Assembly (NCBI GenBank): GCA_963700515.1
Contig: CAVOXY010000025.1
Location: forward strand, 186,001-250,000
Reading direction: 5' to 3'
Source of the DNA: JAJRVM01 sp963700515
GTDB lineage: Bacteria > Planctomycetota > Planctomycetia > Pirellulales > Pirellulaceae
DNA length: 64,000 bases
In this document: piece by piece, positions 28,517 to 39,335 of the stretch
Layout: each line of letters begins with the position of its first letter
How positions within the stretch are numbered: position 1 is the stretch's first letter
The notes under the pieces: generated by a model
The model's database searches: none
What the model was told of the DNA's origin: nothing
The model's input: only the letters and a program-made list of their open reading frames with translations
Position numbers and translations under genes: made by a program

Positions 28517-29933
28517 ATGCAAGATGACGGGGCTAAGTATGACGCCTGGGGAGAGCCGCTGCCCGATTCGCCCAGCCGCGGCGCTGGCAGCATGGGCCGC
28601 TGGTACCTCGGCGGCGCGATTTGTGTCTTGCTGTTGGCCGGCGGTGGATGGTTCCTCCACCTGCAGCGCACCAGCATCGAGTCCCTCTCGGAGTCTTGTC
28701 GCACCGCATTCCGCAGTGAAGACTGGAAACGGCTCGACGAACTTGCCACGCGCTGGCGCTGGTGGGACCGCCACAATGCCGCTCCGATGATCTACTTGGC
28801 GGAAGTGGCATACCAGAAGGGTGCTCTCGAGCACGCCGTGCATCTGCTCGACCTGCTGCCGGACAACGACCCGCTGACGCCGCCAGCGATCGTGGAGCAA
28901 TCTTCGATTCTCTTCGGCCCGCTCAACCGCCCGATCAAGGGCGCCGAAGTTCTGGAGCGGGCCGTGCGTCTGGACCCCCAGAACACGGAAGCTCGCCGCC
29001 GCCTGATTTTCTTTTACGCCTTCACGCTCCAACGGCAGAAGATGGTGGACCACATTTACGAGGCCATTCGGCAGGGCTGCGATCCACCCGAGGTGTATGT
29101 CTACCTCGTGGAGCGCGACTGGCTGTCCTTCTCGAATGCCTACGCGGAGAACACGAAGTGGTCGCTGGGCAATCCCGATGAGGAGCTATTCCTGGTTGCG
29201 CGAGCGATCTACCGCGTCTTGACCGGAGGACTGGACTACTCGGAGGATCCGACAGACCAGCCCGAGGGCTCCGGCGGCACCCCCTATCACCAGCAAGTGA
29301 TCGCCGCGTACTTCGAACGATTTCCGGAGAATCTGGAGCTCCTGGTGTATCACCTCGAAATGGCTCTGACAAAAGGGGATACAGGACGAAGTGGTGCGGC
29401 TACTGGGCTGCGCACCGGAGTCTGCCGCGCAGGACAACCGGTTCTGGCGGATTAAGGGTTGGGCACTGGCGCAGCGGGGCGAGAGTCGCGACGCCGAAGC
29501 GGCTTACGAAAAAGCGTTGGAAATCAACCCCTACGACTACCGAAGCCAGCACCAATTGGCCGGCGTGAAGCGCGCGCTGCGGCAGTTTGACCGAGTGGAA
29601 AAACTCGAGAACTTGTCGCGGCAGGGGACTTCGCTGCGGCGAGATATCCTGATCATGGATCGCATCGATACGGTGCCTCCCGACATCCTGAAACGCATTG
29701 CCGAGTACGCCGCGGAGGCAGGGGACGAATTGGTGGCGGAGAGATTGATGGTGCGTCTTAAGGACTGGGCCCCCGAAGCGCTGCGACCCCCGACACCACC
29801 GGAGGCTCAGCGCATTCCTCCCCGCTCGGGCCGACCGGCACCTGGCCCGGGAGCCGCATCGCCCGGCGGTGACGCCCCGGCACTGGATACCGAGCCCTCG
29901 CAGCCACCCGACACGACTGACAGCCCTACGTAG
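28517..29933 (+). CDS. Membrane-anchored TPR protein, frameshifted
   Basis: Starts at ATG 28517 after GAGAAGG. One N-terminal membrane helix (WYLGGAICVLLLAGGGWFLH, residues 29-48) with the rest probably periplasmic. TPR-like helices follow: FRSEDWKRLDELATRWRWWD, ALEHAVHLLDLLPDNDPLTP, GAEVLERAVRLDPQNTEARR and, after a frameshift near 29383, SRDAEAAYEKALEINPYDYR. The C-terminus is Pro-rich. About 471 residues. It resembles scaffolding TPR proteins located near ASPIC/UnbV and DUF1559 genes in planctomycetes; no enzymatic motif is seen. Followed at once by a palindromic repeat element. Confidence 0.72.
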
Positions 29934-29964
29934 AACGGAATTCATTCCGTTTGTGCAGCTCCCA
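29929..29964. repeat. Short palindromic intergenic element, reverse orientation
   Basis: GTAGAACGGAATTCATTCCG then TTTGTGCAGCTCCC is the reverse complement of the element at 41390-41428. It starts on the last codons of the TPR gene (stop 29931-29933). The rest of the gap to 30255 has short A/T-rich repeats (TTAATGGTGAATAG twice) and no gene. Confidence 0.65.
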
Positions 29965-30255
29965 TCCGCACAGCCGCCATCAGCTTCCTCCTACGTAATA
30001 CCAAATTCGTAATTGTTTAGCCGTTGGCAGTAAGGACAGCGAAGAAACCGAGGGAGATTTCTGAGCTGACGGTACCGGATGCACGCTGCATGGCTCCCGA
30101 GTCAATAATTAATGGTGAATAGTTAATGGTGAATGGTGAAGTTCGTGATGCGCCTTTTTCTGTTCTTGCACCGCAGCGGAACGGCCCGATGATTGGCCTT
30201 CTCATCCACTTTCCCTAATTATTCCGGTGAACCAAGTCAGCAGAACCGGACGCTT

Positions 30256-32126
30256 TCAAACCCTTTTTGGTGGCGGCCGCAGGCCGCGCGAGGGATTGAC
30301 CGGTGGCGACAGGGGTAGGGGCCGGCCGGTCCCCTGGACAAGGCTGACGAGCCGGTCCACGCCCACGTTCTCAAAGATTTCCGCCGCCGCCCCGTGCCAG
30401 TGGACTTCCACACTGTCCACGTGGTCATGCTGGCCGAGTCCGAAGTGCAATTGGGTTCCCCAATGGCTCTGGTAGCCGCAGCCGCTATGCACTTCGTCCC
30501 GCTGGCGCAAGGGCGCCCGTGACCACCACGACGTGGCTGCCGACGCCGTCCCGGTTGATCGTTCTCCCTCGGAGGCGGATCTCCAGCCAGTGGTGGTCAC
30601 AGGACGATTCCTGCAGCATGTTTCGCAGTATCGAGGGGCGGACACGGGAATTGAGAATCACGACATCGAGATCACCATCGTTGTCCAAGTCGTCGAAGGC
30701 CGTGCCGCGACTGGCTTCCACCGGCGCCAGCCCGTCACCAGCCGTGGCCGATACGTCGGCAAATCGGCCGTTTCCGAGGTTCCGCAGGAGGAGGTTGGGA
30801 CAGCGATACGTGGCGCCTCGGTCGCGCTGCTCGATGTTGTCTTCCGTATGACCGTTGACGATGAACAGGTCGCTGTTTCCGTCGTTGTCGAAGTCGACGA
30901 ATCCGCACCCCCAGTTAACGTACGGATAGCAACCGGCGTTCGCCCCCGCGGCGGAAGCCATCTCGTCGAACATCCCGTGGCCGATATTGTGAAACAGCAT
31001 GGGTAGCTGGCCCTGATAGTTGGTCGTGTAGAAGTCGAGCCAGCCATCGTGGTCGAAGTCCGCCGAGTCGACCGCCATATTGGCTACCATTTCACCCTGC
31101 GAGTTGAGTGCCGTGCCGGCGGTCAGAGCGGTCTCTTGGAAGAAACCGCTCCCGTCGTTGACCATCAGGAAATTCTCCATGACATCGTTGCAGATGAACA
31201 CGTCCGTATCGCCATCGTTATCGATGTCGGCGGACGTCAAGCCCATACTGCGCCCGGAATGCGACGCGACCCCTGAGGACGTCGCTAACGTCGGTGAACG
31301 CCTGGCCGTCATTGCGGTAGAGCGTATCGGGGATCGGCTCGTACTCGCGGGGGGACGGGAGGGCGGGAAAGCCGTTGTCGGTGTGGGGTTTGTGGGCCGC
31401 GCAGTCCAGGCGGATATAGTTGCCGACGTAGAGATCGAGGTCGCCGTCTCCGTCCATATCCAGGAACGAGACACCGGCGCCGATCGTGTCGCTGACCTCC
31501 TCGCGGCCGACCCCCATCTCACTGGTCACATCACGGAAGGTCCCATCGCCATTGTTGCGGTAGAGGATATTCGGGCCGAAGTTGCTCAGATAAATATCCG
31601 GAAAGCCGTCGTCATCGAAATCGCCGACAGTGATTCCCATCCCGTAGGCCGTGCACAGGAGCCCCGCTGGCAGCGTCACGTCCTGGAACTTCCAGTCGCC
31701 CAGGTTTCGATAGAGCGCGTGCCGGGGAACTTCCTCGGTCTTGGTTCCCGGCAGCGGCGCCCCGCTGGGGAAATAGATGTCGATCAGGCCGTCACCGTCG
31801 TAGTCGAAAGTGGCGATGCCGGTCGACATCGCTTCGACAACGTACCGCAGTCCGCTGCTGCCGTCGCTATGCGTGAAGGTGATGCCCGTTGAGTCACTGA
31901 CATCGTGCAATTGAATGGCGCAGGCAGGTGATTCCGGGTGCCGCTGGGGCTGCGGCGCAGTCTTGCGGGGAGTGTCGTCGATGGTGAAAGGATTGGCAGG
32001 TCGGCTTTCGCGGGGCGTTTCAGGCGGGGAAGGGCGACAGGCGAGCAGGGTCAGCACGGCGACCGACCCAACCAGGGATGCTGGGACAAGCCACGTTGCC
32101 TTCGGTCCGAACAGGAGTCTTGCCAT
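30256..32126 (-). CDS. FG-GAP/ASPIC-UnbV lipoprotein A, frameshifted
   Basis: About 623 codons. The start at 32126 gives MARLLFGPKATWLVPASLVG, then LTLLACRPSPP, a lipoprotein signal. The body has calcium-type FG-GAP loops: FDYDGDGLIDIYFPSG, DFDDDGFPDIYLSN, DMDGDGDLDLYVGNY, DIDNDGDTDVFICND, DFDHDGWLDFYTTNY, DFDNDGNSDLFIVNG and DLDNDGDLDVVILN. It finishes with an ASPIC/UnbV-like tail (HHWLEIRLRG, NRDGVGSHVVVV, VDSVEVHWHG). Frames shift near 31268 and 30525. This is the CRTAC1-like architecture: a beta propeller plus C-terminal module. It follows lipoprotein B by 50 bases on the same strand, so they are probably one operon. Ligand unknown. Confidence 0.8.
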
Positions 32127-32175
32127 GCGCCGTCTCGCCCTTCTGGTCAATGGCCCTGGTTGGCAGTGGCCCTGG

Positions 32176-34018
32176 TCAGTGGCCCGCTGCTTTCCCCGGA
32201 AGTAACGAGGTGTCCAGGGTGGGACGGGCCCGTGATTCCTCCAGCACCAGCGTCTGGTCGACGGCGACTTCCTGCAGCGTCTGCGTCCGGCCGCTCGGCC
32301 ATCGGACTGTCACCTCCCAGGGGCCACGGCGCTCTCCGAACCCGAAGATGAGCGCGGGCTGATGGGTCGCAGCATAGCTCGTCCCACCGCACAGTTCCTG
32401 GATCTGCGTCATGTCACCGCTACGGACCGTGATGCGGCTGCCAATGCCGCGACGATTGCTCTCTTCACCGCGCAGGAAGAACTTCAGCCAATGGCCTCGC
32501 TCGGACTCGTTGCGCAGCAGCGCCGCAGGATCGTTTTCGTGCGCCACTGCCAGGTCCCAATCTCCATCCTCGTCGTAGTCGCAAGCGGCGACTGCCCGCC
32601 CCACGTACTTACCGCCGAAATACTCACCCGCTCTCTGGCTGTCGTTGTGCCAGCGCCGACCATCGAAGGCGAATAACTGGGGGGCCATACGATAGAGTGG
32701 GAACCCGGGAGAATTTTCGATGTGCCCACAGGCGGTGAACACTTCCATCGATCCGTCCTGATTGAAGTCCGCCATGGCCACACCGAAGGCCAGCCGATCC
32801 ATCGTCAGCGGGACCAGCCCCATCATCGAGCTTTCGTCGCGAAAGCCGCCCAACTCGTAGTTGCAATATAACGAGTCCGCTTCCATGTGAAAATGGGTCA
32901 CGTAAAGGTCCAGGAAGCCGTTGCCGTCGAGATCCTGGACGGCCACACCCATGTTGGCCATCTGGTTGCCATTGGCGTCGGTGGCACATCCCTGAATCAT
33001 GGCCGACTCCTCGAACTGCCCCTGGCCCTGGTTGACAAAGTAGAAGTTCGCCGTCGTATCGTTGGTCACGAAGAGATCCGGCCACCCGTCGTTGTTGAGG
33101 TCCGCCACGGCCACCCCCAGCCCTCGACCGGCGACGGCCACCGCCAGTCCCCGGCTGCTTGTTTCCGCGGCAAACGTTCCGTCACCCAAGTTGAAGTAGC
33201 ACTCATCGGGCCAGGCTGGAACAACGCTGGGGTGGACAATCCGGGGCTCCCCCTGCTCGTTGTGGGCTTCCAACGGGCGATGCGGGTCGAAGACACAGTA
33301 ATTGCAGACATAGAGGTCCAGGTCGCCGTCCAGGTCCAGATCGGCCCAAGCCGCGGAAGTACTCCATCGCTCGTCACCCACCCTCGCCTGTTGAGTGACA
33401 TCCAGGAAGGTGCCGTCGCCCTGATTGTGAAGGAGCGTATTGCGGCCCAGGTTCGTCACATAGATGTCGTCAAACCCATCGTTGTCATAGTCCCCGACGG
33501 CCACCGCCTGACTGTAGCGCGGCTCGACGATCCCGGCATACGCCGTCACGTCCTGGAAGGTGCCGTCGTCGAGCTTGCGAAAGAGCTTGTCGAGCGGCTG
33601 CGGGGCATCGGCGTTGGCGGTCGCATCCCCGGCCTGGTTCAGGTAGAGATCCCAGTTTCCGTCGGCATCATAATCCAACCAGCCGGCGCCCCGCCGGTGG
33701 TTTCCATCAACAAGGCGCGCCCCGCTCGCCATTCTCGTAAACGTGCTCCAGGTGGACGTCCTGGTGCACGTCGCGAAATCGGCCCGCACGTACATTCTCC
33801 ATGGCCGGACTCCCTGCCGGACTCGACGCCGCACGCTCGAGCGGTGCCAAGACAAAGGGAGAACTTGTTTCAGGCTGCGGCTGCCGATCCGTTTTGTCAC
33901 CGCCGCAGCCCGACGAAAGCAGCACGCACGCCCAGACGAGTGCAACGGGGCTCTCGCGGCGCAGCACAACGCCTGCCTGGATGCCTAGCCAATTCTTAGA
34001 GCTGTGTGGGCAGAACAT
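32176..34018 (-). CDS. FG-GAP/ASPIC-UnbV lipoprotein B, frameshifted near the N-terminus
   Basis: About 613 codons. The N-terminus carries a lipoprotein signal ending LLSSGCGGDK, read in a frame that ends at 33707; the start could be ATG 34018 or a GTG about 15 codons later. After a frameshift near 33712 the propeller continues: GWLDYDADGNWDLYLNQAGD, DYDNDGFDDIYVTNLG, DLDLDGDLDLYVCNY, DLNNDGWPDLFVTND, DLDGNGFLDLYVTHF and CDYDEDGDWDLAVA. The C-terminus is a good ASPIC/UnbV domain (RGHWLKFFLRGEESNRRGIG, VTVRWPSGRTQTL). Surface or periplasmic binding protein of unknown substrate. It pairs with lipoprotein A downstream. Confidence 0.82.
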
Positions 34019-34521
34019 GCGGTTCAGAAATCGCACCAATGATGTGTCACCATACGGGTGCTGTACGGGCCAGCCAGGAGGCTGGTTCGACGCGGAACAA
34101 GAAAACGTGCCGTTCCCGGAATGCAGACCGCCGAAGCTCGGCAACTATCCACAACTTACGCTTCGGCGATCGGCCAGACTTGCCTTACCCGCGGGATAGG
34201 CTTCCAGCGTGTCATTGTCGTGGATCAGCGACAGGCTGGAAGCCCACCCGACGGGACATTTTCACTGGCCAATCACCTCACTCCATATTATTCATCGGGA
34301 GCATTGTCGGATCGTTTCAGACGCCTTTTCTCAGTCATAATCACAATCATAATCCCAATCCCCTCCGCTGCACTCGCAGACACCTCGGCTCCACTCAGCA
34401 CGAAACTGGACCAGCGATGAAGAAGAGTATGAGTAAGAGTATATGAGTAAGAGTAAGAGATGATAGCATGAGCAGACAGGGGCCCTTGACGGTAAGCAAC
34501 AAACACCCCTGGCGATGCCGA
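34019..34521. other. Intergenic region with REP-like hairpins and simple repeats
   Basis: GGCTTCCAGC (about 34198) pairs with GCTGGAAGCC (about 34230) as part of a 15-base stem with one mismatch. A smaller stem, CCAGCC/GGCTGG, lies near 34070. Near 34428-34462 GAGTAAGAGTAT-like units repeat, and around 34335 CAATCATAATC-like units repeat. No gene is supported. Confidence 0.5.
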
Positions 34522-36088
34522 TCAATTGGGGGCGGCGTAATCGGTCCGTGCCTTGTCGTCAGCGGCCACGGTCGCGGTCGATAAGATGGCTTGGACCAGT
34601 TGCTCTTCTTTCACTCGGACCGGACCGCACAGCAACTCGGGGACGTTGTACGTCTTCAAGTACGAATCGTAGAACAACGGATCTTGCTGCGGCAGGACAA
34701 ACGGCTTGTGTTCATTTCCCTCCTGATCGATGTAGCAGAATTGGGGTCTGGCAAACAGGCCGTTGCCCCGTTTGCTACTGAAGACGATCCAACGGGAGTT
34801 GCTCGACCAGCAGTGCCATGAATCGGCAGAGGGACTATTCGCTTTGGCCAGCGGCCGGAACGGGAAACGGTCCCCTTGCGTCAGATCCATGAGATACAGA
34901 TCGCAATCCGCCTGCAGCACGGGAAAGGCGCCGTGGTCAGCCATGCAGAACAGGAGAAATCGCCCATCGGGTGAGATGCGTGGTTCGCTGATGCTCAGCC
35001 CAGTTTGCTCGGCCGTCAAGACTCCCTGCAACGGTCCCCAGACATTCGTGTCGACGTCATAGCGGATCCGCATCAGATCATAGCGGACCGTTTCGCAGCC
35101 GACGAAGGGCGGCAGCGACGGGTCGAGGTCGCGCGACGGAGCGCTGCAGAAGTAGAGGTATTGCCCGTCGGCCGACCAGCACGGAAACGTCTCCAAGCGG
35201 TCTGGGTCGGAAATCGCGCTGATGGAGGAAACCTCGCCGGTGTTCACATTGACGAGCGCCAGGTCCGAGCTGCGATCATAGACTTCCCGGACTTCTTTGC
35301 CGCCGCCGTGCATGAACTGCTCCGAGCGGGTGAGCGAAACGGCAGCCAAAGGGGCGTTGGGATGCCAAGCAGTATAGGTCGGCAGCGTCGGAACCGCCTT
35401 GGACCGCGACACAATCCGACGCGCCTGTCCGCCGTGACCCGCGATCATGCCGCCGGCAAACGGCTTCTTGCTGGGCGGGCGGACGTGCAGCGAGAAGTTT
35501 TCCGGACGGCCGCCGGAGAAGGCATGGCAGTTTACGCAACCGTTCTCGAACGACGCATTGCGCAAGATCGGCTGTTCGTCGTACGACTGCAAGTCGCGCT
35601 GATAGATGCCGATGTGGCCCCAATTGACGAACACGGCCCCCAGCAATCGGTACGACGAGGTGACTGTCGATGTCTTCTCGGGCGATCACGTTTTCAATCG
35701 TGGCGAAACGGCTCCAGGAACCAGACGGTTGTTGTACATAGACGTCCATACCCAGACGGCCGCCGCGATTCTCTTCCAGCAATGTCCGCCACGCGCACTG
35801 TGGAATGATTATGGATGGCGAAGTGGAAGCAATGTCGATGTCTTCGCTGTTGGCCGCATGGAGCCGCACGCGATACGCCACGCCGGGCTCTTGGACCGCA
35901 AAGTTCAATGGCGCGATGTTGGGCGGAATGACCGTGTCGACGTAGTCGGGTCGGATGCGGGGCGTTCGCTCCACGGCGACCCACGTGTCTGGGAATACTC
36001 CCGTCCCCGAGCAGCCGAACAGGCAGCGCCGGCGGTCAGCAGCGACACGACGCAAGCTGAACAAGAATGTCCCCCGGCGCCTATTCAT
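34522..36088 (-). CDS. TolB/PD40-like lipoprotein with a heme-c motif, frameshifted
   Basis: About 521 residues. The ATG at 36088 overlaps the end of the upstream DUF6057 gene (stop 36081), showing coupling. The N-terminus has a lipobox-like CLFGC. After a beta-rich first domain (VAYRVRLHAANSEDIDIAST) the frame shifts near 35645. Then CVNCHAF, a CxxCH heme-c binding motif, is followed by propeller-like repeats of the TolB/PD40 type: FPCWSADGQYLYFCSAPSRD, PRISPDGRFLLFCMADHG and WCWSSNSRWIVFSSKRGNG-like (read HCWSSNSRWIVFSSKRGNG). Such proteins are found next to DUF6057 membrane proteins also in Bacteroidetes. Function unknown; a redox or sensing role is inferred from the heme site. Confidence 0.72.
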
Positions 36089-38168
36089 CGTCCTGGCCTC
36101 CCGCACAGAAAACGTAAGTGAAGTACGAGCTGCCCAGATCCTGCTCGATGGCAGCCTGTGCCGCCGGATTCGCGAAGCCGTGGTACTCATCGCCGATCGC
36201 ATAGAGACGCAGAAATCGATTCATCGTTTCCCGGCGGATCGGGCAACCGTTGACCAGCGACGCCGGAGGACGTCATTTGCGGTATTTCACGCTGATTGCC
36301 GGCGTGCAGCAGTGCCGCTTCCTCGTACGTCAGCGGAGTCTTCGGGTAGGAAAACAACTGCAGACGGGACAACTCTTCGACCACTGCGGCATAATCTCGC
36401 TTCAGCAGATGGAGCGACATCAGGTATTCAAACGCCATGCGATTCCGCGGGTTGCGCTCGCAGCAGACTCAGCAGCGTGTCTTCCGCGGAGATGGACCAG
36501 GAACCATCGGGCAGCTTGACCTGGGTCCGTCACGCGTCGTCCTCCGTGATCATCCGCGACCTCACCTCCTCCAGTTCCGGTTCGCACAGCTCCTGGCCCT
36601 CCCGGATCCGCCGCAAGCAGTCCTGCGGCCCAACTTCCATAGCACAGGTCGTCGCGCAGGACATTGAGATACAGTCGTGCGGCATCGTTCTCTCCTTTGA
36701 CAATCTTGGTCCGCGCGATCCGCATCAGAAACACGGCGGAAGGGTGTCCTTCGAAGTCGTTGTGCGCAATCACTTCCGCCTCGTTCACGCGTCCCAGTTC
36801 CAGCAACAAGTCGAATGCTTTCCGCGAAAACATACGCCCGCGTGCCCCGAAACCATGGTCGCAGAACAGCCGCCACTGCGGATAGGAGAACATTTCGTCG
36901 GGAAGGCGGCCCAAATGATAGAGGGCCTGGTTGACGTCTTGATTCGCATAATCGGCATACAGTTGGGCGGGGAGGCCAGACGCCGCTCGGAGTACCGTTT
37001 CCCATTGGTGATTGTTGGATGCGAAATCAATCTCCAGGAGCGACTTGGTTACTTGGGGGGCAGACATCTTCAGCGCGGTGATCACCAGCAGGACCCAAGC
37101 CGCTGTCCGCAGCGCGACGGCCGCAACCGTGAAGCCTGCCCGGGGCGGTTTCGCTCGACCGACGGCTGCGGATCCCCCCACGAGTTAGCCATTGCTGCGA
37201 TATCCGCCACGTCGTCACGTGATGGAACGGAATCCGTCGCCACGTACGCTTCCCCCGGCGGCCCTTGACGGCCCCGCACTGCGCCGTGTCGCCTGAGGGC
37301 CAGCAGCAGTAGCATGCACGCCGGGAAATATGCATAGAGGATCGCTCGGAACCACACGCTCCACTTGCCTGGAATCAAGTACGAAGTCTCAGGCATCTCG
37401 AAATGCCACCAGGTGGCGTTGAGATACGACAAGGCACCATCAATGCCCAGCGTGACCGCCGCCGCCACCGGCAGCAAAGCCAGCGCCAGAGCGGCGCCGT
37501 CGTGCGACCAGCCACTCGTAGATCAGGCAGAGGGCGGCAAACGTCCAGTACGCTTCACCGGCAAGATAGTAGAGGACTATCGACTCCACGACAAAGATGG
37601 CCACACGGTGCCGCGCTCCACCGCACGTCGCGCGCATGTAAAGGCCGGCTCCGGTCAGAGCCAGCGCCAAGGCTACCGTCAGGGAGAGGTTGTAACTGTA
37701 CTGGCTGTGGAGCACGAACAGCAGCATGGCCGTGACGATCCACGTCCGACGGAGCTGCGCCAAGGGAACGATCCGCATCAGGACCGCTCTGGCTGAGAAG
37801 AGCACCAGCGCGGCCATCGCCGCTACGGCCAACGCACCGGGCCAGCCGAGGTGGCACGGTTGTAGCAACAGCTTCCCCAGCCATTGACACGGCTGGCCGG
37901 AAGCCACGAAGAAGTCGCGGGCAAAATGAAGGTTCCAGAGAAACAGATCATTCTGATTCCAAAAGACCAGCCGCATGTTCACGCAGCGGTCAAGGTACAG
38001 GCCCAGAACCGCTAAGAAGGCGATTTCGGGCCACGGGATGATCCGTTTCCAACGCCGGAAAAGCCGGCGGTCGGCAAGTGGCTGGGGATCCGCCGCCGAA
38101 CAAGTACGGGCAGCGGATCGGTCTGGGGCCACGGTGCTATTCCTTCGATCGCGTGCCGATCGAGCCAC
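36081..38168 (-). CDS. DUF6057-like polytopic membrane protein, heavily frameshifted
   Basis: Conserved segments in several frames join into one protein of about 695 codons. It has membrane helices such as WPEIAFLAVLGLYLDRCV, GALAVAAMAALVLFSARAVL, TWIVTAMLLFVLHSQYSYNL and WFRAILYAYFPACMLLLLAL. A soluble helical part follows: VLRAASGLPAQLYADYANQD, VNQALYHLGRLPDEMFSYPQ, NRMAFEYLMSLHLLKRDYAA. The end is RFLRLYAIGDEYHGFANPAA to GGQDDE and a TAG at 36081. Frame changes fall near 37460, 37170, 36605, 36430 and 36270, with an extra in-frame stop near 36530. Architecture and the TolB-like partner fit the DUF6057 family. The GTG start at 38168 is uncertain. Function unknown. Confidence 0.68.
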
Positions 38169-38793
38169 TCGCCTGTTCGCCGCTCCCGTCGCCGAGCGCG
38201 GCCCTAATCTCTGATGATTCAGACTTCCCGCAACAGCCTCGGGCTACCTGCGGGCAGATGTCATCCGGCATTGGCTCGATTTTCTCGTGCTCTTCTCTTC
38301 GCTGGCGCAAACTCAGACAGGATCTGTTGCGGAGACTGGCTCCTCGGCGCTCATCGCCTGCACCACAACATCGGACCCTGGTATTGAACCCCGTTCCGTC
38401 CGCAGGGTGTCGCGACGGGACCGACAGATAAAGAACGACAGCCCGGCTGATCACTCGCGGTAACGGTGATTGGCGCCATATATGGCGGGGCATACCAACA
38501 GACACGCCCCGCGGATCGGGGACCCGCGGGGCGTCTGCTGGTGATTTGTCACCGAAATTGTCGTCCGGAGTGGGCGAGACTACACCGTTCGCGACTGCGA
38601 CTCGGACGGAAGTAGCACAGGGCCCCTTGCGACCTTGACCAATTTCGTACTCGACGGCCTGACCTTCCTGTAGGTCCTCGATGGACATTCCTTGGACCTC
38701 CGAGTGATGGAAGAACAGGTCGTCACCCCGATCCCCTTCGACGAACCCAAAACCTCGATCCGAAACCAACTTCTTGATTTTACCTTGTGGCAT
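38137..38793 (-). CDS. Cold-shock-domain protein; C-terminal end unreliable
   Basis: The ATG at 38793 has GGAG upstream. Residues 1-66 are a cold-shock domain: MPQGKIKKLVSDRGFGFVEG, then DDLFFHHSEVQG, DLQEGQAVEYEIGQGRKGPC and TSVRVA. The RNP1-like RGFGFV and RNP2-like DLFFHH motifs are present, so it should bind single-stranded nucleic acid. Typical proteins stop at 65-90 residues, but here the frame stays open to 38137 through a strong hairpin (38499-38537) and overlaps the DUF6057 start. The true stop has probably been lost to an indel near 38560; only 38590-38793 is convincing. Confidence 0.78.
   Translation of the reverse strand: MPQGKIKKLVSDRGFGFVEGDRGDDLFFHHSEVQGMSIEDLQEGQAVEYEIGQGRKGPCATSVRVAVANGVVSPTPDDNFGDKSPADAPRVPDPRGVSVGMPRHIWRQSPLPRVISRAVVLYLSVPSRHPADGTGFNTRVRCCGAGDERRGASLRNRSCLSLRQRREEHEKIEPMPDDICPQVARGCCGKSESSEIRAALGDGSGEQASGSIGTRSKE
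38499..38537 (-). terminator. GC-rich hairpin, likely end of the cold-shock transcript
   Basis: CAGAC-A-CGCCCCGCGG pairs with CCGCGGGGCGTCTG over 14 base pairs with a single bulged base. It lies where a cold-shock gene of normal length would end. No T-run follows, so termination is inferred only. Confidence 0.45.
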
Positions 38794-39335
38794 TTCTGCT
38801 CTCCAACGTAAAAACCTCTGGCACACGGTGGCACTTGCAGTGCGGCAGACCGTGGCCCTGAAAAAGAAAGCAGATGGAGCCACAAAAAACCGAAGCGGGA
38901 ACTTACGGAGAAGCTCTGCTACGCAGAATGGGGCGGGAGAAGGAGAACAACTCGAAAGCGTTCAGATCTAAATCTTGTCTCTGCTCGTCACGACCCTCGT
39001 GACAGGTCGATTATACGGCGCACGGAGTCAAAGGAAAGGGCGACAGGACCGCTTTGCGGACGATATCCCGCTCTCCCTCGGCCACGCCACCCCTTCGCTC
39101 GGTCCAGGGAGATCTGCTCGAACGGCCCGTTGACATCGTCGTCCGCACAGGGAAGCGGGATCCCCTTTTACCGCAATTGTTGAGTAGAGTGCATAATGTA
39201 GTTGAGTCGTGGGAGATGGAGAGCCGGCCGTGCCGAGTGTCCTGTTGTCTGGCTCCTGGTTCGGGTGGCGATTATCAGTCTGGAATGATCGGTCCATTGA
39301 TGACACACAGCAAGCCTGAATGCGATTTACCCTTG
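38794..39335. other. Divergent intergenic region, cold-shock gene to aminotransferase
   Basis: It should contain the long 5' leader of the cold-shock mRNA (minus) and the promoter of the aminotransferase block (plus). The frame of the aminotransferase stays open upstream to 39054 but without domain character. No other feature was found. Confidence 0.45.

Noticed and set aside
32887..33999. 370-residue plus-strand protein
   Set aside because: It is antisense to the FG-GAP lipoprotein B; its V/I-rich periodicity mirrors the DxDxDG loops.
35955..37268. 437-residue plus-strand protein
   Set aside because: It lies antisense to the DUF6057 and TolB-like genes, whose membrane helices and CxxCH motif are clearly real; the plus frame has no domain character.
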